From: JAAXTX01 sp037139695
Lineage (GTDB): Bacteria; Patescibacteriota; Minisyncoccia; Moranbacterales; UBA1568
Direction of reading: 5' to 3'
NCBI GenBank assembly: GCA_037139695.1
Contig: JBAXFX010000038.1
Coordinates: 1 to 12,399 of the forward strand
DNA: 12,399 nucleotides
Below the pieces are notes generated by a model. The model saw nothing but the letters and a program-made list of their open reading frames with translations, made no database searches and was not told the origin of the DNA. Each line of letters opens with the position of its first letter. The stretch's first letter is position 1. Position numbers and translations under genes: made by a program. Of this stretch, positions 7,509-12,379 are shown in pieces.

Positions 7509-7537
7509 ATTAAAAAGATGCAATGATTGTAGATCAA
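7509..7537 (-). promoter_or_regulatory. Promoter for the small membrane protein gene, near-leaderless
   Basis: On the minus strand TTGATC (7532-7537), a 17-nt spacer, and TTTAAT (7509-7514). Transcription should start near 7502, leaving only about 8 nt before the ATG at 7494. Confidence 0.5.
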
Positions 7538-7556
7538 CAATAATGCTTTCAGGATT

Positions 7557-7568
7557 AACCCGGAAAAT
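7557..7568 (+). repeat. Direct repeat flanking the tRNA-Ala region, left copy
   Basis: AACCCGGAAAAT is identical to 8066-8077. After it, both copies continue with CAAGC, here after three extra bases. The pair encloses all the intact and broken tRNA-Ala sequences. Confidence 0.45.
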
Positions 7569-7604
7569 ATCCAAGCCTACAACACTGGAATCATAGTTTC
7601 TGCG

Positions 7605-7654
7605 GACTGGGAGTTCTCGACTCAGGTTACGATTGCCGCGAAGGCATTCTAACC
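7605..7654 (-). pseudogene. Decayed tRNA-Ala-like remnant
   Basis: On the plus strand the segment contains CGACTCAGG followed by a GCCGCG-type core, in the same order as the copies at 7850-7920 and 7996-8034. The acceptor and D arms cannot form. The core has become a hairpin: GGTTA (7625-7629) with TAACC (7650-7654), and GATTGCC (7631-7637) with GGCATTC (7643-7649, one mismatch). I read it as an old, strongly diverged copy. Confidence 0.4.
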
Positions 7655-7678
7655 CTTTCAATAACGACTCATCTTAAG

Positions 7679-7732
7679 TGGTGGACCTGGGGAGAATCCC
7701 TGTCAGCCACTGGCTGGGAACTCCCGACTCAG
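7679..7732 (-). pseudogene. tRNA-Ala 3' half with CCA end and a 19-nt insert
   Basis: The 32 nt of tRNA-Ala from the 3' anticodon stem to A73 (7850-7881 in the intact gene) are repeated exactly here as 7682-7698 plus 7718-7732. The T-loop is split by a 19-nt insert (7699-7717) containing the palindrome CAGCCA-C-TGGCTG. Unlike the intact gene, this half carries an encoded CCA end (plus-strand TGG at 7679-7681). The anticodon arm and everything 5' of it are missing, replaced by hairpins at 7736-7814. Confidence 0.7.
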
Positions 7733-7735
7733 TCC

Positions 7736-7770
7736 CGGTTTTGTCGAAATATGATTTCGTCACAAAACCG
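7736..7770. repeat. Strong two-part hairpin next to the broken tRNA
   Basis: CGGTTTTGT (7736-7744) pairs with ACAAAACCG (7762-7770), and CGAAAT (7745-7750) pairs with ATTTCG (7754-7759) around the 3-nt loop ATG. A two-base bulge (TC, 7760-7761) separates the blocks. There is no T-run, so it is not a terminator. It begins four bases after the end of the tRNA 3' half. Confidence 0.7.
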
Positions 7771-7778
7771 ATGATTCT

Positions 7779-7814
7779 CGATTCCGAGCGAAACGGAACG
7801 TTTCGACGGAATCG
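7779..7814. repeat. Second strong two-part hairpin
   Basis: CGATTCCG (7779-7786) pairs with CGGAATCG (7807-7814), and CGAAACG (7789-7795) pairs with CGTTTCG (7799-7805) around GAA. The blocks are separated by an AG/A internal loop. The layout is the same as in its neighbour 8 nt away, and there is no T-run. It lies downstream of the intact tRNA on the minus strand, so it could also protect or end that transcript. Confidence 0.7.
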
Positions 7815-7849
7815 GAACAATGCTCCAACCGTATCCTTAAGAATGCATG

Positions 7850-7920
7850 TGGACCTGGGGAGAATCGAACTCCCGACTCAGCAATGCGAATGCCGCGTAA
7901 TGCCACTTTACTACAGGCCC
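7850..7920 (-). tRNA. tRNA-Ala, anticodon CGC
   Basis: The minus strand folds into a full cloverleaf of 71 nt. The acceptor GGGCCTG pairs with CAGGTCC; the third pair is G-U, the alanine identity element G3:U70. The D stem is GTAA/TTAC with loop AGTGGCA. The anticodon stem is CGGCA/TGCTG with loop TTCGCAT, giving anticodon CGC for Ala GCG codons. The T stem is GGGAG/CTCCC with loop TTCGATT. The discriminator is A73. CCA is not encoded; the next bases are CAT, so a CCA-adding enzyme is needed. A partial 5' copy lies upstream and a partial 3' copy downstream. Confidence 0.9.
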
Positions 7921-8002
7921 AATATACCAATTTCGAATTTCGAATGTCCGACCAATACCATCACTGCAGTCATACGGGAAAAGTGAGACCTCCTACTCAG
8001 GT

Positions 8003-8034
8003 TGCGAATGCCGCGTAATGCCACTTTACTACAG
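8003..8034 (-). pseudogene. tRNA-Ala 5' half, cut at the anticodon loop
   Basis: These 32 nt are identical to 7885-7916, that is, tRNA-Ala from about nucleotide 5 to nucleotide 37. Similarity stops inside the anticodon loop, just after CGCA, apart from a short degenerate CTGAGT-like stretch (7995-8000). The first four acceptor bases are changed (TTTTCTG in place of GGGCCTG), so it cannot form a working acceptor stem. Together with the 3' half at 7679-7732 it accounts for nearly a whole second tRNA-Ala. Confidence 0.75.
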
Positions 8035-8065
8035 AAAAACGCCTCCCATCCTTTGTATCATGGGA

Positions 8066-8077
8066 AACCCGGAAAAT
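8066..8077 (+). repeat. Direct repeat flanking the tRNA-Ala region, right copy
   Basis: AACCCGGAAAAT, identical to 7557-7568 and followed by CAAGC. It lies 32 nt beyond the end of the tRNA 5' half. Confidence 0.45.
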
Positions 8078-8131
8078 CAAGCGCTCAAAGAAACTGTCTT
8101 CCATAAACCGTCTGATGATGGTCGCTACAAG

Positions 8132-8177
8132 AAAAAGTGGCCCGTATCCCATGATTAATGGATAATACGGGCCACTT
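8132..8177 (-). terminator. Rho-independent terminator of the 8200-9089 operon
   Basis: AAGTGGCCCGTAT (8135-8147) pairs perfectly over 13 bp with ATACGGGCCACTT (8165-8177). An inner CCAT/ATGG stem caps it. On the minus strand it runs into TTTTTC. It lies about 25 nt after the stop of the gene at 8200. Confidence 0.85.
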
Positions 8178-8199
8178 AGAGTTGCGTTGACGATTTCGA

Positions 8200-8646
8200 T
8201 CATACCATCGACTCAAACAACCAATGGACGAGTCTCCGCCAGTACTTCCGAAACAGTGGAACGGGGCCGATCCTTTTCCTGAACTCATCGATCGTGCATT
8301 CCAATGCGGTCGCGGAGCCGTTACGCCCATACTCATCGACTCTCAGAAGGCACACGCCATCGCGCCGACGGACCGAGCGGAAAATATAGCAATTCCCGTT
8401 CACGAAACAGGTTGGTGCATCCGGATATTCGGCAGAGCTGCAAGCAGACCGTTTCCTCTCAGGATATGCCTGAAGTGGGATCCCGTAAGGAAACCAGGCG
8501 TCCAGACAGGCCGTCTCGGAATCGAACCGTGCTACATCGAGAAATGGAATCCGCCCACTCCCTGAATTCGGATTTACCAAGAAGCGGTCGATACCGAGAT
8601 CGATAAAGAGATCGGAGAGTTTGTTCTTTCCGGCGTCATTTCTCAT
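8200..8646 (-). CDS. Unknown soluble protein, 148 aa, translationally coupled
   Basis: I do not recognise this protein. It is 148 aa, with no membrane segment or signal peptide, six cysteines spread over the middle (including CFVNGNCYIF), and a basic, aromatic C-terminus (FRKYWRRLVHWLF). The first 30 residues read like a start such as KLSDLFIDLGIDRFLVNP. The start overlaps the stop of the upstream membrane gene as ATGA, which indicates one transcript and coupled translation. Sharing an operon with a four-helix membrane protein suggests they act together, but nothing shows how. The gene ends just before a strong terminator. The frame is supported by its coupling and position between a promoter and terminator rather than by homology. 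Confidence 0.6.
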   Translation of the reverse strand: MRNDAGKNKLSDLFIDLGIDRFLVNPNSGSGRIPFLDVARFDSETACLDAWFPYGIPLQAYPERKRSACSSAEYPDAPTCFVNGNCYIFRSVRRRDGVCLLRVDEYGRNGSATALECTIDEFRKRIGPVPLFRKYWRRLVHWLFESMV

Positions 8647-9089
8647 ACGGCTTCTCCGTTTACGATGACTGGGAATCCGCTACCCGAAAGGACCCGTTCC
8701 GTCCGGGTTTTCCAGTGGCCGCGAGCAATCGATATGGCCCCGATAATTCCTCCAAGAAAAACGACGACAAGCCCGCCGAGCATCAACCACGCCACCATCT
8801 GCCCCGCCCGTTCGAAGGTTCCAAGTCCATACAGGAAAACGGAAAACAAATGGGCTGGAGCAGGGAGGATTACCGCAACAACCGACCACTGTTTTGTTTT
8901 TTTCTCGAGTCTCTCCCAGGCCTCTTTCCGTCCAAAAAGGGAGAAGGCGGACATAATACCGTACCCAAAAACTATGACTGTCCCAAGGGTATCAGGCCCA
9001 ACGTCGAGCATTTCAAGGAATATTCCACAGGAAACGACGCCATTCACCACAATCCCGGCCAGGAAGAGTGCTTTTACGATCATTTTCAT
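8643..9089 (-). CDS. Unknown four-helix membrane protein, 148 aa
   Basis: The 148-aa product has four hydrophobic segments (about 4-25, 34-52, 69-92, 99-122) and short polar ends, so it is an inner membrane protein. I recognise no family. Helices 3 and 4 are separated by a short acidic/basic turn (GTFERAG), and the fourth is Gly-rich. The start at 9089 has GGAG 5 nt upstream; a second ATG two codons later is possible. It is the first gene of a two-gene unit behind a promoter with a perfect TTGACA, and its TGA overlaps the ATG of the next gene. Confidence 0.68.
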   Translation of the reverse strand: MKMIVKALFLAGIVVNGVVSCGIFLEMLDVGPDTLGTVIVFGYGIMSAFSLFGRKEAWERLEKKTKQWSVVAVILPAPAHLFSVFLYGLGTFERAGQMVAWLMLGGLVVVFLGGIIGAISIARGHWKTRTERVLSGSGFPVIVNGEAV

Positions 9090-9139
9090 GATTACTCCGT
9101 CTAAAGGTTTTGGAAGATTGGTAAAGAAACTGTGAGCTT

Positions 9140-9167
9140 ATTAAAACAGAAAATAAGATACTGTCAA
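9140..9167 (-). promoter_or_regulatory. Strong promoter of the 8200-9089 operon
   Basis: On the minus strand TTGACA (9162-9167), a 16-nt spacer, and TTTAAT (9140-9145) with an extended TGT directly before it. Upstream is an A/T-rich tract. It lies about 50 nt upstream of the ATG at 9089. The region 9168-9233 beyond it holds nothing else that I can see. Confidence 0.75.
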
Positions 9168-9233
9168 GTTTTTTTCAAAAAGTCATCGATTGAAGGCATA
9201 TAGACAGAAAAATTAAAATATCCTCTCCCAAAG

Positions 9234-9279
9234 AAAAAGGCGGGTCGAGGAGAATCAGTATCGATTCCCGCAACCCGCC
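9234..9279 (-). terminator. Rho-independent terminator of the 9284-10141 gene
   Basis: On the minus strand GGCGGGT pairs with ACCCGCC (7 bp), and an inner block GGGAATC pairs with GATTCTC through one G-T, around a 6-nt loop. Five T residues follow. It starts a few bases after the stop codon. Confidence 0.8.
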
Positions 9280-9283
9280 GGCT

Positions 9284-10141
9284 TTACACTATCACCTTGT
9301 ACGCCTTGTACGCCTTCTCGATCCCTTCCCCAACCGAAAGCAGCTTCCTGAACGCGGTCTCATAATCGGCTCTGTTTTTATTTTCCTCTTTCGGTATCCG
9401 TTCCGGATCAAATAGGTCCGACAAACCAGTAAACACAACGACAGGAAGCGCAATCACATGCCTAAACATACTATTCCGATTCGCGGAACGGGTCTCTGCC
9501 GTCCACCACCGAAGTTCTTTTTCAATCACGGCATGAAGCGAGCACGCGGAACGTTTATAGAAGGTTTTATTCGCGACATAATTACTCATTTCACGAAGGT
9601 ATTGGCGTGTCTCTTCGAGACGGGCCTCCGCACGTATGCCTTCGTCACTCCATTGTCTATTCTTCGTATGTCGCCAGGCAGACACGGCCGGACCGATGAA
9701 CCGATCCTTTTCGAGTGATTCGAGTCGTGGGTCAAGAACGGTGGCAATATAGCCATCCGGACCGAAATAGTTCTTCTGTCGGTATTCCCGTCGCGAGGCT
9801 ATAAGTCGACTCAGTTTGAGCGCGGCTTCCAGCTCCTCCTTCAGCGAGGTGAGGTCCGCGAAAGATGGACGGCCCTGATTGGCAGTTTCCAGTTCCGAAA
9901 CGGCCCTCATCGTATTCCTCATCTTCCGCTCAAGTTGTTTGTCATACTCGGCGATTTCCGTCTGAACCGTGCCCGACAGGATACGGTTGTTTTCAACCAC
10001 ACCGGCTTGAGTCACCAGAAATTTCAATTCGTCGATCTGACAGTGCAGGAGCGTTGTTGAAAGCGCATCAATCCGCGCTTTCATATTCCAGATGTCCACT
10101 TTCTCGAAAAGCTTCCCATAAAAAGAAGTGAGTGGGTTCAT
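9284..10141 (-). CDS. Unknown helical cytoplasmic protein, 285 aa
   Basis: I do not recognise this protein. It is rich in charged residues and mostly helical, with a likely coiled-coil or helical-hairpin region at about 65-122 (EYDKQLERKMRNTMRAVSE, then LTSLKEELEAALKLSRLIAS) and another at about 170-195. There is no signal peptide; the only hydrophobic stretch (about 225-242, FRHVIALPVVVFTGL) is too short and mixed to call a membrane helix. It has a near-consensus promoter and its own terminator, so it is a single-gene unit. No Shine-Dalgarno precedes the ATG at 10141, and the leader is about 30 nt. The strong transcription signals on both sides support a real gene despite the lack of a family match. 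Confidence 0.68.
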   Translation of the reverse strand: MNPLTSFYGKLFEKVDIWNMKARIDALSTTLLHCQIDELKFLVTQAGVVENNRILSGTVQTEIAEYDKQLERKMRNTMRAVSELETANQGRPSFADLTSLKEELEAALKLSRLIASRREYRQKNYFGPDGYIATVLDPRLESLEKDRFIGPAVSAWRHTKNRQWSDEGIRAEARLEETRQYLREMSNYVANKTFYKRSACSLHAVIEKELRWWTAETRSANRNSMFRHVIALPVVVFTGLSDLFDPERIPKEENKNRADYETAFRKLLSVGEGIEKAYKAYKVIV

Positions 10142-10178
10142 GACGTACGATATTTTGATTGTGAAAAAACATCAGGTG

Positions 10179-10206
10179 AGTATAGCAGTTCCCCTTTATC
10201 GGTCAA
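10179..10206 (-). promoter_or_regulatory. Strong promoter for the 285-aa gene
   Basis: On the minus strand TTGACC (10201-10206), a 16-nt spacer ending in TGC, and TATACT (10179-10184). Both hexamers are near consensus and the -10 is extended. Confidence 0.75.
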
Positions 10207-10272
10207 GTGAACCCAAGAACATAACCGGTATCAGTCGCTTTTTTCCCGGAATGGAATATGTAAGCATCCCTA

Positions 10273-11058
10273 TCATAATACGTCCAGATACGTCTTCCGA
10301 TCCCCTTCCGGCAGACGCTCGATCGCGTAGCGAAGCATGGTGCGTGGCATGCGCGAAGCATGCATATCGAGAAACGAACGAAGCGTTTTCTCGTCGCGTT
10401 TGCCGACCTCGCGAAGCATCCAGCCCGTCGCCTTGCGGATGAGATCGTGCTTGTCGTCGAGCAATGTCTCACAGATGGCAAGTGTGTCCTCGAACTCCCC
10501 TTCACGGATGAATGCGAAAGTCGACACGATCGCGATACGCCGTTCCCACAGATTTTCCGATTTTGAAAACCGATGAAGTATTTCCCTGCCATATCGGATC
10601 GAGTCAAATCGTTTTTCTCTTTTTCCCGCTCCCCTTTCGGAGGGGAGCTGTCCCGGCTTCGGGACTGAGGGGTGTGTATGCAAAAGATATTCCCCGATGA
10701 TCTTCGGGGCGATCACGTCGACCAGATCCCAGTTGTTCATCGCGACCCGATGATCAAGTAAGAAATCATATATCACTTTCCGCTTCAAATCATCGGCCTT
10801 CTCGAACGCATAAGTCAAAATAAGGAGTCCGGTCAGACGCGCCTCGTGATACGGACTCGCGAGAAGCTTCTCGATCTCCCCAAACGGCAAGTCCCGAAAT
10901 TCCTTCGCAATCTTCCGCTCTTCGGGCACGACTACCCCGAGAAAAATATCACCCTCGCCGTACTGTCCCTTGCCCGTCTTGAAAAATCCGGAAAGCACCT
11001 TCGCCTTCTCCGGCGTACCAATCGATTTCAATTGTTTGATGATTCTTGATGCGGTCAT
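10273..11058 (-). CDS. alkD: AlkD-family DNA alkylation-repair glycosylase with repeat-derived insert
   Basis: AlkD enzymes remove N3- and N7-alkylated purines using a stack of HEAT-like helical repeats. The 261-aa product shows family segments GQYGEGDIFLGVVVPEERK (31-49), SPYHEARLTGLLIL (68-81), NNWDLVDVIAPKIIG (108-122), LWERRIAIVSTF (170-181), LIRKATGWMLREVGK (206-220) and MPRTMLRYAIERL. The residues matching B. cereus AlkD are Trp110 and Asp114 (Trp109 and Asp113 there), Arg174 (Arg148) and Trp213 (Trp187). The offset is +1 before residue 127 and +26 after residue 150, so about 25 residues are extra. They coincide with the Pro/Lys-rich segment 127-150, which is encoded by a palindromic DNA repeat. 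All catalytic residues remain, so activity is plausible. The gene follows the transporter gene by 15 bp. No Shine-Dalgarno is clear. Confidence 0.92.
   Translation of the reverse strand: MTASRIIKQLKSIGTPEKAKVLSGFFKTGKGQYGEGDIFLGVVVPEERKIAKEFRDLPFGEIEKLLASPYHEARLTGLLILTYAFEKADDLKRKVIYDFLLDHRVAMNNWDLVDVIAPKIIGEYLLHTHPSVPKPGQLPSERGAGKREKRFDSIRYGREILHRFSKSENLWERRIAIVSTFAFIREGEFEDTLAICETLLDDKHDLIRKATGWMLREVGKRDEKTLRSFLDMHASRMPRTMLRYAIERLPEGDRKTYLDVL
10625..10673 (+). repeat. Palindromic repeat inside alkD
   Basis: On the plus strand CCC then GCTCCCCT (10628-10635), loop TTCGG, AGGGGAGC (10641-10648), then a second hairpin GTCCCG-GCTT-CGGGAC (10650-10665), ending in TGAGGGGTG. The same order, CCCGCTCCCCT, AGGGGAGCT and TGAGGGGTGG, occurs in intergenic DNA at 12259-12310. 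Here it keeps the alkD frame open and encodes about residues 128-146. Confidence 0.8.
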
Positions 11059-11073
11059 AATCGACGGATATGT

Positions 11074-12237
11074 TTATTCCGAAGCGACGGAAATCAGCTC
11101 GAATCGTTTCCGTTTGATAACAAGGATCAGGATCAATAACGCGATCGTGGCGATCGGAAGGAAGAACATCTTTCGCGGATCGTCGATGATGAGAAAGAGG
11201 ACCCCGAACACCACTATCCTGCCGAGCACCGTCGGTATCTCGCGAACGATAAGAAACGTCTCTTCTTCGTCACCTTTGATCTTCCGATAGATCATACCGA
11301 AGTACGAGACGAGAAAGAACATCATCAGAAACGACGCGGCAAATGACGCGGCATATGCCGCAACCGGCGAGACAACGAAGAACCGTACCACCCAGACGGC
11401 CGAGAGCAGGACGGCCGCGATCGGGACCAGTTTCGCCGCATGCCGATCGGCGAGTTTCCCGATGAGGATAGCGAAGAGCGCCCCACCGAGCGCCTCCAAT
11501 CCGCCGACGATACCGGGAACGGACAACGATCCGATGATAAGAAACACGAAGATACCCCAGAACCATTCCGACTCCTCGATGATATTATCAAGACCTTCCA
11601 AGAAAAAAAGGAGTCTTCGCTTCCGAAGTTCCTCCCAGACCTGAGATATCCTGAACCTGATCTTTTTCTCCTCCTTTCGGATGCCATACAAAGGGAAATA
11701 TGAGAGAACCAGTCCGAACCCGGAAACGGCGAACATCGGCCAGAATCCGACAATCGGAATAAGGACTGCGCTCAAGATCGGCCCGGCGATACCGAATATC
11801 TTCGGGAGCGCGAAAAACACCCCGAGATCGCTTCCCATCTTCTTGCAATCGGCATGTCGCACGAGCAGGATATTGAGCGGCATCCAATACAGGATATTGG
11901 CGATTCCACCGATCGCAGCGATCAGGATCCAGGGAAGAGATACGTTCGGCGACAGGTTCAACGCGACATAATACAGCAATTGGATCGGGAACGAAAGTCG
12001 AAGCGTGGGCGCGAGCCCGAATCGCCACATGAGCCACGGACAGGTAATGAGTCCGAACGCAAGGCCGACGATATGGAAGACCACGAAGAACAGTATCGTC
12101 CCCGAGAGGGAGAATCCGTGCAGAAGAAGAAACGCCGGGACGTAGATACTGATGAAAGACACCGCCACGGAATGCAACGCCTGAACGACCTGCACGCGGT
12201 GAATGTCACGTTCGAATGTGATACCGAAAAAATTCAT
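11074..12237 (-). CDS. MFS-type transporter, substrate unknown
   Basis: The 387-aa product is very hydrophobic with about 11-12 predicted helices. Segments are visible at about 22-40, 46-66, 80-98, 102-125, 137-160, 165-183, 226-240, 242-260, 270-290, 294-315, 337-352 and 357-375. A central cytoplasmic loop (about 185-215, IRKEEKKIRFRISQVWEELRKRR) divides two halves. After the eighth helix is GKLADRHAAK (260-269), which matches the MFS loop motif GxLADRxGxK. The first-half copy of that motif is not conserved. These features fit an MFS permease of the short single-chain type; I cannot tell its substrate. The start at 12237 follows a leader without a good Shine-Dalgarno and with a palindromic repeat about 20 nt upstream. 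It probably shares a transcript with alkD. Confidence 0.78.
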   Translation of the reverse strand: MNFFGITFERDIHRVQVVQALHSVAVSFISIYVPAFLLLHGFSLSGTILFFVVFHIVGLAFGLITCPWLMWRFGLAPTLRLSFPIQLLYYVALNLSPNVSLPWILIAAIGGIANILYWMPLNILLVRHADCKKMGSDLGVFFALPKIFGIAGPILSAVLIPIVGFWPMFAVSGFGLVLSYFPLYGIRKEEKKIRFRISQVWEELRKRRLLFFLEGLDNIIEESEWFWGIFVFLIIGSLSVPGIVGGLEALGGALFAILIGKLADRHAAKLVPIAAVLLSAVWVVRFFVVSPVAAYAASFAASFLMMFFLVSYFGMIYRKIKGDEEETFLIVREIPTVLGRIVVFGVLFLIIDDPRKMFFLPIATIALLILILVIKRKRFELISVASE

Positions 12238-12258
12238 ACAGTATGCTGATATTCGTTT

Positions 12259-12310
12259 CCCGCTCCCCTGCCTAAGGGGAGCTCTTGAGTCCGCGAAAGT
12301 GAGGGGTGGG
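12259..12310 (+). repeat. Palindromic repeat, intergenic copy
   Basis: CCC then GCTCCCCT (12262-12269), loop GCCTA, AGGGGAGC (12275-12282), followed by a weaker second part and GTGAGGGGTGGG. The first hairpin is identical in both arms to the copy inside alkD, while the loop differs. It lies in the 5' region of the transporter gene and could sit in its mRNA leader. Confidence 0.8.
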
Positions 12311-12356
12311 AGGAGATATTGATTAAAACTATGATATGTCTACCTCTCAATGAATC

Positions 12357-12379
12357 ACCTCGGGGCAGAGCCCCGAGGT
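12357..12379. repeat. Perfect 10-bp hairpin at the window end
   Basis: ACCTCGGGGC (12357-12366), loop AGA, GCCCCGAGGT (12370-12379). An outer CCTCT (12342-12346) can pair with AGAGG (12382-12386). No T-run follows on either strand, so a terminator is unlikely. It resembles a dispersed repetitive palindrome, but no second copy lies in this window. The rest of 12311-12399 holds no gene that I can see. Confidence 0.6.

Noticed and set aside
7625..7814. Integron attC sites
   Set aside because: The hairpins have two-part stems with bulges, and 7626-7632 looks a little like GTTRRRY, but the core sites do not fit (a C in the RRR positions, no proper RYYYAAC). No integrase or cassette gene is present.
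7921..7935. TGGTATATT as an extended -10 promoter element for the tRNA
   Set aside because: It ends directly at the first tRNA base, so transcription would start inside the mature tRNA. The real promoter must be farther upstream.
7679..8034. A group I intron or a genuinely split tRNA joined by splicing
   Set aside because: The break is at the anticodon, but the interior holds a full tRNA copy and I see no group I core. The outer 5' half also lacks a matching acceptor strand, so a spliced product would not fold.
7600..8035. A CRISPR array
   Set aside because: The repeated units are irregular in spacing, differ in length, fold as parts of tRNA-Ala, and have no cas genes nearby.
8505..8545. 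A possible extra tRNA T-arm (CGGAATCGAACCG on the plus strand)
   Set aside because: The T stem has a mismatch, no acceptor, D or anticodon arms can be found, and the motif lies inside the 8200-8646 gene.
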